Source: CAYJLC01 sp964370735
GTDB taxonomy: Bacteria; Bacillota; Clostridia; Oscillospirales; Butyricicoccaceae
NCBI GenBank assembly: GCA_964370735.1
Contig: CAYJLC010000003.1
Location: forward strand, 44,773 to 108,772
DNA length: 64,000 bases
Direction of reading: 5' to 3'
Below, one piece after another: positions 54,202 to 61,813 of this stretch; within the stretch, counting starts at the first letter, position 1, and each line of letters opens with the position of its first letter. The notes under the pieces were generated by a model, which did no database searches, was not told the origin of the DNA, and saw only the letters and a program-made list of their open reading frames with translations. The translations under genes were made by a program, and so were the position numbers.

Positions 54202-55497
54202 TTACTTCCTATATATTTCATTTAAAAGCTCAAAACCATCGTTTTCGACAGTAAAAACAGGTTTCCCCAGAGCTTTTTCTACATCTTCTATTGTTAAATC
54301 ATCTAAAAATACATCGCCACCATCGCGAATCATATTTTTAGTGATTAAAATTCTGTCATTTATATTTTGAGTTTTCAGCGAATTTATTAAATCTCCTCCG
54401 GTTATAAGCCCAGAAACACTTACACTTTCGCCATAAAACTTATTTTCTACTTTAATAACATTTGCATTTATATTTTTATCATTTTCTTTCAAAATATTTA
54501 CAAGTTCATTTAACAAATTAAATGCTGCTGCACCAGTTGCAATTGTAAAACTTGTAGTTTTTCCAGAAAATTCATTTATTTTAGACAAAAATTGCTCACG
54601 AAACAGAGAAATCATACCAACTCCGTTTTCAAATTGGTAAAACTCTTCGTAATAAGATACTTTCGGAAATTCCTTTTCTGCCTTTAGATAAAGTTCGTCG
54701 CCACAAAAAGCAACACTCGTTCCAAATTCATCAAAGCACTCTTTAGCAAATTTTTCAGTTATTTCAATAATATCTTTCGCATTTTCCTTTGAAACTTGCG
54801 ATAAATTATAAAGTCCGTCGCGATGTTTTGTAATCCCTGCTGGAACCACCGAAATACTTGTAACGTTTGGCATATATTTTTTAAGATCGTAAAGACTGCG
54901 TCTAAGTTCTTCGCCATCGTTAATCCCCTCGCACACAACGAGTTGAAAGTTCATTTCGATATTTGCCTCGTGAAATTTATCTAAAATAGAAAGGCTTACG
55001 CCCCCTCTTTTGTTGCCTAACATCAAATCGCGAAGTTTCGGATTTGTCGTTTGGACAGATATATTTAAAGGTGACATTCGCATTCTAATCATACGATTTA
55101 CGTCACGTTCAGACAAATTAGTAAGCGAAATATAGTTTCCTAAAAGGAACGATAATCTCGCATCGTCATCTTTAAAATATATAGTTTCACGCATATTTTT
55201 TGGGTTTTGGTCGATAAAGCAAAAAATGCATTTATTTGCACAAGATTTCTTACTATCCATAAGATAAGTTTCAAATTCTATCCCTAAATCTTCGCCTTCT
55301 TCTTTATCGATAAAAAATTCGATTTTTTCGCCATTTCTCTCAATAACAAGGTCTATTTCCTCGTCATAAGAGTAAAATTTAAAGTCTAGCACGTCACTTA
55401 TTAAAGAACCATCGATAGAAATAAGAGTATCTCCTACGATTATTCCATAACTTTCTGCCACGCTATTTTTATCTACTTTTGTAATTTTTGCTGCCAT
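54202..55497 (-). CDS. PDZ-like radical SAM protein of the DUF512 family
   Basis: 431 residues. An N-terminal PDZ-like domain (VAESYGIIVGDTLISIDG, about 1-60) precedes a radical SAM-type cluster motif CANKCIFCFIDQ (CxxxCxxC) near 88, then conserved DARLSFLLGNYISLTN, ISVQTTNPKLRDLMLGNKRGG and SVVPAGITKHRDGLY, and a DUF512 C-terminal domain. The family is widespread in Clostridia beside der but its reaction is unknown. Its leader contains the rpmF terminator plus a second copy of a terminator arm over its own SD. Confidence 0.88.
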   Translation of the reverse strand: MAAKITKVDKNSVAESYGIIVGDTLISIDGSLISDVLDFKFYSYDEEIDLVIERNGEKIEFFIDKEEGEDLGIEFETYLMDSKKSCANKCIFCFIDQNPKNMRETIYFKDDDARLSFLLGNYISLTNLSERDVNRMIRMRMSPLNISVQTTNPKLRDLMLGNKRGGVSLSILDKFHEANIEMNFQLVVCEGINDGEELRRSLYDLKKYMPNVTSISVVPAGITKHRDGLYNLSQVSKENAKDIIEITEKFAKECFDEFGTSVAFCGDELYLKAEKEFPKVSYYEEFYQFENGVGMISLFREQFLSKINEFSGKTTSFTIATGAAAFNLLNELVNILKENDKNINANVIKVENKFYGESVSVSGLITGGDLINSLKTQNINDRILITKNMIRDGGDVFLDDLTIEDVEKALGKPVFTVENDGFELLNEIYRK

Positions 55498-55510
55498 ATA
55501 AAAAAATGCA

Positions 55511-55557
55511 CCTTTCTCTATAAATTAAAAAAAATAGAGAAAGGCTGCCTTTCTCTA
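55511..55557 (-). terminator. rpmF terminator with a third, alternative arm (rpmF/DUF512 gap)
   Basis: Minus strand, 5' to 3': arm A TAGAGAAAGG (55557-55548), arm B CCTTTCTCTA (55544-55535), T-run, arm C TAGAGAAAGG (55520-55511). A:B makes a terminator (11-bp arms, counting one more C-G pair). B:C makes an equally perfect 10-bp hairpin that covers the AAAGG Shine-Dalgarno of the next gene. The two folds exclude each other. Confidence 0.8.
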
Positions 55558-55559
55558 CT

Positions 55560-55742
55560 TTAGTCTGCAATCTCAACAACTTGACGGCCTTTGTAAGTTC
55601 CGCAAGCTTTGCACATTCTGTGTGAAAGAACTGCTTCACCGCATTTAGTACATTTTACGATACCTGGTAATGCAAGTTTCCAGTGCGAGTTACGTCTTTT
55701 ATCACGTCTAGCTTTCGACGTCTTCCTTTTTGGTACTGCCAT
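55560..55742 (-). CDS. rpmF: 50S ribosomal protein L32
   Basis: 60 residues. Zinc-ribbon form of L32. Starts [16 protein letters not shown] and has [18 protein letters not shown], two CxxC pairs that bind zinc. The paired DUF177 gene lies 24 nt upstream, as usual. The stop codon lies 2 nt before a terminator arm, so terminating ribosomes would cover it. SD TAGGAGGTG. Confidence 0.97.
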   Translation of the reverse strand: MAVPKRKTSKARRDKRRNSHWKLALPGIVKCTKCGEAVLSHRMCKACGTYKGRQVVEIAD

Positions 55743-55766
55743 TTATAGACACCTCCTAAGTGTATT

Positions 55767-56255
55767 TTAATCTAACAATTTTTTTAAGACTTCTAGTCTT
55801 GGATCTATTGTTCTTGTGTCGCAGTTGCAAGTTGTTTCGTTAAAATCGGTTCCACATTTAGAGCATAAGCCCTTACAATCTTCACTACACAAATAGCTCA
55901 TCTCGACATCAAGCATAACAGCTGGTAAAATAATTTCGCTTAAATCAAGCTTATCTGATTTAACGACAAAAACGTCATCATCTTCACTGTCAGTGAAAGA
56001 CAAGGCGTTTTCCATAGAAAAGGACATTTCTGGATTTATTTTTTTAAGACATCTTGCACACGAAATCGTAAGAGTGGTATCCACATCATAGACAAGCTTA
56101 ATAATTCCGACATTGTTTGTAACAGAGCCAGAAATTTTGATAGGATTTTCAAAAATCTTTTCACCAAGATAGTCAAAATCTGCTAGAGATTCTTCGAAAT
56201 CAAAGTCTAGTTTTGAAATAGTCCCGTTTTTAATTTGCCTAATATCAATTATCAT
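55767..56255 (-). CDS. DUF177 (YceD) family protein
   Basis: 162 residues. YceD proteins are required for, or linked to, 23S rRNA accumulation and always neighbour rpmF. Seen: CARCLKKINPEM in the middle and the cysteine-rich C-terminal CSEDCKGLCSKCGTDFNETTC, typical of the family (probable metal site). Expressed from its own strong promoter together with rpmF. Confidence 0.9.
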   Translation of the reverse strand: MIIDIRQIKNGTISKLDFDFEESLADFDYLGEKIFENPIKISGSVTNNVGIIKLVYDVDTTLTISCARCLKKINPEMSFSMENALSFTDSEDDDVFVVKSDKLDLSEIILPAVMLDVEMSYLCSEDCKGLCSKCGTDFNETTCNCDTRTIDPRLEVLKKLLD

Positions 56256-56329
56256 TGCAAAACCTCATAAAAATATAAACTCAAATCCTTAAATTATTCA
56301 TAAGTCAAGAGTTTTAGTCGACGTTTAGT

Positions 56330-56358
56330 ATTATACCATATATTTTAGCAAAATGCAA
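56330..56358 (-). promoter_or_regulatory. Promoter of the DUF177-rpmF unit
   Basis: Minus strand: TTGCAT (56358-56353), a 17-nt spacer and perfect TATAAT (56335-56330), about 75 nt before the start codon. Confidence 0.78.
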
Positions 56359-56384
56359 GCGTTTTTTCAAAAAGTTTATATTTA

Positions 56385-56762
56385 TTATATTTTAGCTATA
56401 ACTTCAATTTCAACTAAAACATCTTTTGGCAATCTTGCTACTTCTACACAAGAACGCGCAGGTGGGTTTTCTGAAAAATAAGTCGTGTAAACTTCATTAA
56501 TAGACGCAAAATCATTCATATTTTTGATAAAAACAGTAGTTTTGAACACTTTATCCATAGTAGTTCCCGCTGCTTCTAAAATAGCTTTAACATTTTCAAG
56601 ACTTTGTTTTGTTTGGATTTTAACATGCTCAGACACAATTTCACCTGTTTTAGGGTCGATTGGAATTTGTCCTGATGTATAAATAGTATCGCCTACAACA
56701 GTCGCTTGAGAGTATGGTCCGATTGCCGAAGGTGCATTTTCTGTTTTGATAATTTTTTTCAT
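56385..56762 (-). CDS. ridA: RidA family 2-iminobutanoate/2-iminopropanoate deaminase
   Basis: 125 residues. Hydrolyses reactive enamine/imine intermediates from PLP enzymes such as threonine dehydratase. Conserved [41 protein letters not shown] and [20 protein letters not shown] with the catalytic Arg. Trimeric family of standard length. Single gene with its own consensus promoter, divergent from the pst operon. Confidence 0.94.
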   Translation of the reverse strand: MKKIIKTENAPSAIGPYSQATVVGDTIYTSGQIPIDPKTGEIVSEHVKIQTKQSLENVKAILEAAGTTMDKVFKTTVFIKNMNDFASINEVYTTYFSENPPARSCVEVARLPKDVLVEIEVIAKI

Positions 56763-56793
56763 TTATTTTTCTCCTTTAGTTTTGTATAACTAT

Positions 56794-56822
56794 ATTATAA
56801 TGTATAGCGAAAACTTTTTCAA
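56794..56822 (-). promoter_or_regulatory. Promoter of ridA
   Basis: Minus strand: TTGAAA (56822-56817), a 17-nt spacer and perfect TATAAT (56799-56794), 31 nt before ATG. Confidence 0.8.
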
Positions 56823-56844
56823 GTTTTTTCTGAAAAATTAATAT

Positions 56845-56884
56845 TTAACATAGATTTAACATAACCTGCCTTTTAGGCTTAACA
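56845..56884 (+). promoter_or_regulatory. PhoP-binding (Pho box) repeats upstream of pstS
   Basis: TTAACA at 56845-56850 and 56856-56861 are separated by exactly 5 nt (11-nt period). A third TTAACA lies at 56879-56884, about two periods further. This is the TTAACA direct-repeat arrangement known for Bacillus PhoP. A possible -10 (TTAGAT, 56908-56913) follows about 23 nt later. phoP and phoR lie at the end of this operon, so the loop would be autoregulated by phosphate starvation. Confidence 0.8.
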
Positions 56885-56950
56885 TAAAACCTGTAAACTA
56901 GGCACTGTTAGATAAACAAATATTTTGAGAAATAAAATAGGAGAACTAAA

Positions 56951-57883
56951 ATGAAAAAACTTATTATAAGCACACTTGCTTTACTTACTGCATTTTCTTT
57001 AGCTGCATGTACATCTACTGAAACTGGAACTACTACTGAATCTACTACAACAGAAACTACTACAACAGAAGCTACAACTACTGAAACTACAACAGAGGCT
57101 GATACAAAAGCTACTGGTATCATCACTGTAATCACAAGAGAAGATGGTTCTGGTACTCGTGGTGCTTTCACTGAAATCACTGGTGTTCACGATGGTGATG
57201 TTGATAACACAACTGTTGAAGCTGTTGTTATGGATGGTACTGGTAATGTTATGAGTGCTGTTTCTAATGACCCACAAGCTATTGGTTATATCTCTTTAGG
57301 TTCTTTAAACGACACTGTTAAGGCTCTTACTGTTGAAGATGTTGCACCATCTACTGAAACTATCTTAGACGGTACTTATAAAGTAGCAAGACCTTTTAAC
57401 ATCGCTACAAAAACTGACGCTGAACTTAACGAAGTTGCTACTGAGTTTTTAGCTTATGTTTTCACTGCTGAAGCTCAAGCTATCACAGCTGAAGAAGGTT
57501 ATGTTCCTGTTGAAGTTACAACTGCTGAATTCGTTTCAACTCAACCTGCTGGCGACCTTACAATTGGTGGTTCAACATCTGTTTATCCTCTAATCGAAAA
57601 AATGGTTGAGGCTTACAAAGTATTAAATCCAAATGCTACAATCACAGTTCAAGGTATCGGTTCTTCTGCTGGTATGTCTGGCGCTAACGAAGGTACTTTT
57701 GATATCGGTATGGCTTCAAGAGAGCTTAAAGATTCTGAACTTGAAACTTTAACTCCTTACGTTTTAGCTCTTGATGGTATCGCAATGGTTGTTAACAACG
57801 AAAACCCAATGACAAATATCACTTTAGAACAAATCAAAGCAATCTACACTGGTGAAGCTTTAATGTTCGACCAAATCCAATAA
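56951..57883 (+). CDS. pstS: Phosphate ABC transporter substrate-binding lipoprotein PstS, circularly permuted domain order
   Basis: 310 residues. Lipoprotein signal with lipobox LAAC (Cys20), then a Thr/Glu-rich linker to about 58. The segment that normally forms the second half of PstS comes first (about 59-195: TREDGSGTRGAF, AIGYISLGSLNDTVKAL, RPFNIAT, AEEGYVPV). The normal first half comes last (about 205-310: LTIGGSTSVYPLIEKMVEAY, VQGIGSSAGM, DIGMASRELKD, LDGIAMVVNNENP, LEQIKAIYTGE). Both phosphate-binding halves are complete, so it should fold and bind phosphate. SD TAGGAG. Starts the pst operon. Confidence 0.92.
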   Translation: MKKLIISTLALLTAFSLAACTSTETGTTTESTTTETTTTEATTTETTTEADTKATGIITVITREDGSGTRGAFTEITGVHDGDVDNTTVEAVVMDGTGNVMSAVSNDPQAIGYISLGSLNDTVKALTVEDVAPSTETILDGTYKVARPFNIATKTDAELNEVATEFLAYVFTAEAQAITAEEGYVPVEVTTAEFVSTQPAGDLTIGGSTSVYPLIEKMVEAYKVLNPNATITVQGIGSSAGMSGANEGTFDIGMASRELKDSELETLTPYVLALDGIAMVVNNENPMTNITLEQIKAIYTGEALMFDQIQ

Positions 57884-57896
57884 CAAAAACGATAAT

Positions 57897-57926
57897 TTAA
57901 GAGATGGCTTTAACGTCATCTCTTAA
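57897..57926 (+). promoter_or_regulatory. Intercistronic stem-loop between pstS and pstC
   Basis: TTAAGAGATG / CATCTCTTAA, perfect 10-bp arms with a 10-nt loop, 13 nt past the pstS stop and without a U-run. It probably stabilises the pstS message or partly reduces read-through, a common way to make more binding protein than permease. Confidence 0.7.
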
Positions 57927-57966
57927 GCTATGATTACTATTTGAATTAGAAAGGCTGTTTATTTTT

Positions 57967-58890
57967 ATGTTAAGAGAAAAAGGCACGCAACGTATTTATG
58001 AGATTATATTTTTAGCACTTGCATCAATTTCTATACTTTGTGTACTTGTTATTTGTGTATTTTTATTTTCCCAAGGTATTCCTGCAATTTTCGAGATAGG
58101 ATTCTTTGATTTTATCTTCGGTACAGAATGGGCACCAACTGCCACCGACCCTTCTTTTGGTATTTTACCTATGATTGTTGGTAGTTTATACATAACTTTA
58201 GGTGCTGTTATTTTAGGTGTGCCTATCGGCATACTCACTGCTGTATTTATGACAAAATATTGTCCTCCAAAAATTTACAGAACTTTCAAAACTTTAATCG
58301 AGCTTATGGCTGGTATCCCATCTATTATTTACGGTTTCTTTGGTATGGTGGTTCTAGTTCCACTAGTTCGTGATGCTTCAAAACCACTTTTCGACTTTGT
58401 TTTTCAAGTAACTGGCGACCCTAACGTTGCACTTAACTTTCACTCAAACGGTCAATCAATATTAACAGCGTCACTTCTTTTAGGCTTTATGATTTTACCT
58501 ACGGTAATTAATCTAAGCGAAAGTGCTTTAAAAGCTGTTCCTGATTATTATTATGAAGGTGCAAGAGCGCTAGGTGCTACTCACGAGCGTGCTATTTTTA
58601 GAGTTATGCTTCCGGCTGCAAAATCTGGTGTTTTAGCCTCGGTTGTACTTGGTATTGGTCGTGCAATCGGCGAAACTATGGCTGTAATCATGGTTGCAGG
58701 TAGCCAACCGCGTTTAACTGCAAATATCCTTCAAGGTATCAGAACTATGACTGCAAACGTAGTTATGGAAATGAAATATGCCGAAGGTCTACACGAAGAT
58801 GCCTTAATTGCAACAGGTGTTGTTTTATTTGTATTTATTTTAATCATTAACTTAGGATTTTCACTAATTAACAGAAAGGCAGGCAACTAA
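57967..58890 (+). CDS. pstC: Phosphate ABC transporter permease PstC
   Basis: 307 residues. One of two permease subunits of the high-affinity phosphate importer. Six TM helices and the BPD_transp_1 domain, with [13 protein letters not shown] and the EAA loop EGARALGATHERAIFRVMLPAAKSG. A characteristic loop with FHSNGQSILTAS lies before it. The stop overlaps the pstA start by one base. Confidence 0.96.
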   Translation: MLREKGTQRIYEIIFLALASISILCVLVICVFLFSQGIPAIFEIGFFDFIFGTEWAPTATDPSFGILPMIVGSLYITLGAVILGVPIGILTAVFMTKYCPPKIYRTFKTLIELMAGIPSIIYGFFGMVVLVPLVRDASKPLFDFVFQVTGDPNVALNFHSNGQSILTASLLLGFMILPTVINLSESALKAVPDYYYEGARALGATHERAIFRVMLPAAKSGVLASVVLGIGRAIGETMAVIMVAGSQPRLTANILQGIRTMTANVVMEMKYAEGLHEDALIATGVVLFVFILIINLGFSLINRKAGN

Positions 58891-59744
58891 TGGAATCAAA
58901 AAAGTTCAGATTTAGTCCTATGAAGGCATTAGTATACCTTGCTACTGCATTCACTTTTGCAATTGTTCTGTTTTTAGTTGGATATATAATTGTAAACGGC
59001 ATACCACAAATTGTAAACGAAATCATAAAACTTACTCAAGGCTTGCCTTCAATCTTTAATTTAGAATATAATTCTGACAACGTATCTATCGTTCCATCGG
59101 TGATAAACACCCTATCTATGATTGTGTTCACTATTCTAATTTCTGCATTTCTTGGTATATCTACTGCTATTTATCTTGTAGAATATGCAAAATCTGATAA
59201 CAAATTAGTAATCATTATCAGAATTACTGCCGAAACTTTAGCCGGTATTCCTTCTATTATCTATGGTCTTTTCGGTATGATTTTCTTTGCGACTTATCTT
59301 GGTTTTGGCTATTCAATTTTATCTGGTATTTTAACGGCGTCTATTATGATTTTGCCACTAATAATCCGTTCGACAGAAGAAGCTTTAAAATCAGTACCAC
59401 AAAGCTTTAGAGAAGCGAGTTTTGGACTTGGTGCTAACAAACTTCGTACTATCTTCGTAATTATTTTACCGTCAGCTATGAACGGAATACTTGCAGGAAT
59501 AATCTTAGGTATCGGACGTATCGTCGGCGAAACTGCTGCTTTAATCTTTACTTTCGGAACAGCGACAGAGCTTGCAAGCACTCCATTTATCAGTGGACGT
59601 ACACTTTCAGTCCACATGTATATGCTAACTGGCGAAGGAATTCATGTAAACCAGGCTTATGCTACTGCTGCAATCTTACTTGTTGTAGTTTTACTTATCA
59701 ACACAATCTCAACTATTTTAGCCAAAAGGCTTATGAAAGGATAA
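58890..59744 (+). CDS. pstA: Phosphate ABC transporter permease PstA
   Basis: 284 residues. Second permease subunit. Seen: [35 protein letters not shown] loop [25 protein letters not shown], and a late [15 protein letters not shown] loop typical of PstA. Six TM helices. Ends 5 nt before pstB. Confidence 0.96.
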   Translation: MESKKFRFSPMKALVYLATAFTFAIVLFLVGYIIVNGIPQIVNEIIKLTQGLPSIFNLEYNSDNVSIVPSVINTLSMIVFTILISAFLGISTAIYLVEYAKSDNKLVIIIRITAETLAGIPSIIYGLFGMIFFATYLGFGYSILSGILTASIMILPLIIRSTEEALKSVPQSFREASFGLGANKLRTIFVIILPSAMNGILAGIILGIGRIVGETAALIFTFGTATELASTPFISGRTLSVHMYMLTGEGIHVNQAYATAAILLVVVLLINTISTILAKRLMKG

Positions 59745-59749
59745 TAAAA

Positions 59750-60499
59750 ATGAAATTTGATATACAAAATGCCAATTTATTCTACGGAGATTTTCAAGCG
59801 CTGAAAAATATCTCTCTAAAACTTCCTGAAAATGAAATTTCTTCTTTCATAGGTCCATCTGGTTGTGGTAAATCGACTTTACTTAGATGTTTAAACCGTA
59901 TGAACGACCTTATCGAAGGTTGTAAAGTTACTGGTGATTTCCTTTTAGAAGGTGAAGATATCTATGGCAAAAACATCGATTTAAACTTACTTCGTAAACG
60001 TGTCGGAATGGTATTCCAAAAGCCAAATCCGTTCCCTATGAGCATTTATGATAATATCGCTTACGGTCCTCGTACTCACGGAATAAGAAAAAAATCTGAA
60101 CTTGATGAAATTGTTGAAAAAAGCCTTCGTCAAGCTGCTATTTGGGACGAAACAAAAGACCGTCTTAAAAAATCTGCACTAGGAATGTCTGGTGGTCAAC
60201 AACAAAGACTTTGTATCGCAAGGGCACTAGCTGTAAACCCTGATGTGCTTTTAATGGACGAACCAACATCGGCTTTAGACCCAATTTCTACTGCAAAAAT
60301 AGAAGAACTTGCAATTGAACTAAAAAAGGATTATACTATTGTTATAGTAACTCATAATATGCAACAAGCAGTGCGTATTTCTGATAATACTTCTTTCTTC
60401 CTTTTAGGAGAAGTTATTGAAACTGCGAAAACAGATAAGCTTTTCTCAGTTCCAAAAGATAAGCGTACAGAAGATTACATTACAGGGAGATTTGGTTAA
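59750..60499 (+). CDS. pstB: Phosphate ABC transporter ATP-binding protein PstB
   Basis: 249 residues. Energises PstCA. Walker [11 protein letters not shown]-loop [19 protein letters not shown] (PstB-specific), signature [16 protein letters not shown], Walker [13 protein letters not shown] and H-loop THNM. Complete. phoU begins 1 nt after its stop. Confidence 0.97.
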   Translation: MKFDIQNANLFYGDFQALKNISLKLPENEISSFIGPSGCGKSTLLRCLNRMNDLIEGCKVTGDFLLEGEDIYGKNIDLNLLRKRVGMVFQKPNPFPMSIYDNIAYGPRTHGIRKKSELDEIVEKSLRQAAIWDETKDRLKKSALGMSGGQQQRLCIARALAVNPDVLLMDEPTSALDPISTAKIEELAIELKKDYTIVIVTHNMQQAVRISDNTSFFLLGEVIETAKTDKLFSVPKDKRTEDYITGRFG

Positions 60500-60500
60500 T

Positions 60501-61148
60501 ATGAAAAGTATGTTAGACAGGGATTTAGAAATCCTGCACAAAGAAATTTTGCAAATGGGAGCTTTATGCGAAGAAGCTATCCAAACTGCTATCAAAGCAC
60601 TTAAAACAAATGACAAAACCCTTGCAAAGCGCACAATAGACATCGAGCAATTAACGAACAAAAAAGAACGTGACATCGAAGATTTATGCCTTAAAAGCTT
60701 ACTTCGCCAACAACCAGTTGCAAAAGATTTAAGAAAAATTTCATCTATCTTAAAAATGATTACAGATATGGAAAGAATAGGCGACCAAGCGAGAGATATC
60801 GCAGAAATCAGCCTTGTAATCGACTTGTCGCACACGATAGATACTCTTTCGAAAATAGCAGACGCTGCCACAAAAATGGTTACAGACAGCATAGATTGCT
60901 ATGTTTCAAACGACCTTGTTGCGTGCCAAAAAGTTTTATCTGATGACAATAATGTCGACGAATTATTCCACGAAATTCAATCTGAAATTGCTGATTTTGT
61001 TTTTGCCGACAAGAAAAGAACTTTAGAGGGAATGTATGTTTTAATGGCTGCTAAATATTTTGAAAGAATAGCAGACCACGCTACAAATATTGTTGAATGG
61101 GTTGAATTCACAATAACAGGAAAACATAAAGGAGTCGATTTATTTTGA
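60501..61148 (+). CDS. phoU: Phosphate signalling regulator PhoU
   Basis: 215 residues. Two three-helix bundles that connect PstB with PhoR and restrain the regulon when phosphate is sufficient. Metal/PhoU motifs: RDLRKISSILKMITDMERIGDQARDIAEI in the first half and GMYVLMAAKYFERIADHATNIVEW in the second. ATG 60501 has GGGAG upstream; the longer frame from 60417 lies within pstB. The stop overlaps the phoP TTG start. Confidence 0.95.
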   Translation: MKSMLDRDLEILHKEILQMGALCEEAIQTAIKALKTNDKTLAKRTIDIEQLTNKKERDIEDLCLKSLLRQQPVAKDLRKISSILKMITDMERIGDQARDIAEISLVIDLSHTIDTLSKIADAATKMVTDSIDCYVSNDLVACQKVLSDDNNVDELFHEIQSEIADFVFADKKRTLEGMYVLMAAKYFERIADHATNIVEWVEFTITGKHKGVDLF

Positions 61149-61813
61149 TTTACTGTGTCGAAGACGATAAAAATATCCGAGAACTTTTGACATACACTCT
61201 AAAAACAGTTGGGCTAGATGCTTTGGGTTTTCAAAATGCTAAAGAGTTCTATGATGCTTTAGAAACCGAAATTCCAAGCCTAATTCTGCTTGATATTATG
61301 ATGCCAGAAAAAGACGGGCTTACTTTATTATCCGAGCTAAAAGCGAGCGCAAAAACTGCCCAAATCCCTATAATCTTACTCACAGCGAAAAGCAGCGAGT
61401 TTGACAAGGTGACAGGGCTTGATTTAGGTGCTGATGATTATATAACAAAGCCTTTTGGCATGATGGAAATGACTGCAAGAGTAAAGGCTGTTTTAAGACG
61501 ATATGAAAAAGTTTCTCAAAATAGCTCGCTTGTTTGCAAAAATGTTTGTATCGATGTTAAACGTCATATTGTAACTGTAAACGACAAAGAAGTGACGCTT
61601 TCTTTCAAAGAATACGAACTTTTGAAACTTTTAATCGAAAATAAAAATATGGTTTTAACTCGTGATGCACTTTTAAATAAAATTTGGGGCTATGATTATG
61701 ATGGCGAAAACCGTACTGTCGATGTCCATATCAGGACCCTTCGTGCAAAACTTGGCGACGAAATTGATATCATTCAAACAATTCGAAATGTGGGATATAA
61801 AGTTGGTGACTAA
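61145..61813 (+). CDS. phoP: Response regulator, PhoP/OmpR family
   Basis: 222 residues. The receiver domain has acidic CVEDDKN, phospho-acceptor Asp in LLDIMMPEKDG, LLTAK and TKPFG (Lys). The OmpR winged helix at about 128-222 has LSFKEYELLKLLIENK and VDVHIRTLRAKLGD. The start is TTG at 61145: its TTG overlaps the phoU TGA, with GGAG about 10 nt upstream. Likely binds the TTAACA repeats before pstS. Coupled to phoR with no gap. Confidence 0.93.
   Translation: MIYCVEDDKNIRELLTYTLKTVGLDALGFQNAKEFYDALETEIPSLILLDIMMPEKDGLTLLSELKASAKTAQIPIILLTAKSSEFDKVTGLDLGADDYITKPFGMMEMTARVKAVLRRYEKVSQNSSLVCKNVCIDVKRHIVTVNDKEVTLSFKEYELLKLLIENKNMVLTRDALLNKIWGYDYDGENRTVDVHIRTLRAKLGDEIDIIQTIRNVGYKVGD

Noticed and set aside
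56908..57277. Minus-strand ORFs opposite pstS (Val- and Ser/Cys-rich)
   Set aside because: They are antisense readings of the Thr-rich linker (ACT/ACA codons), without SD or family resemblance.
56951..57883. pstS as two fused gene fragments or a frameshifted gene
   Set aside because: There is a single continuous frame, one lipobox, both binding halves complete, and normal operon position. A circular permutation explains it better, though assembly should still be checked.
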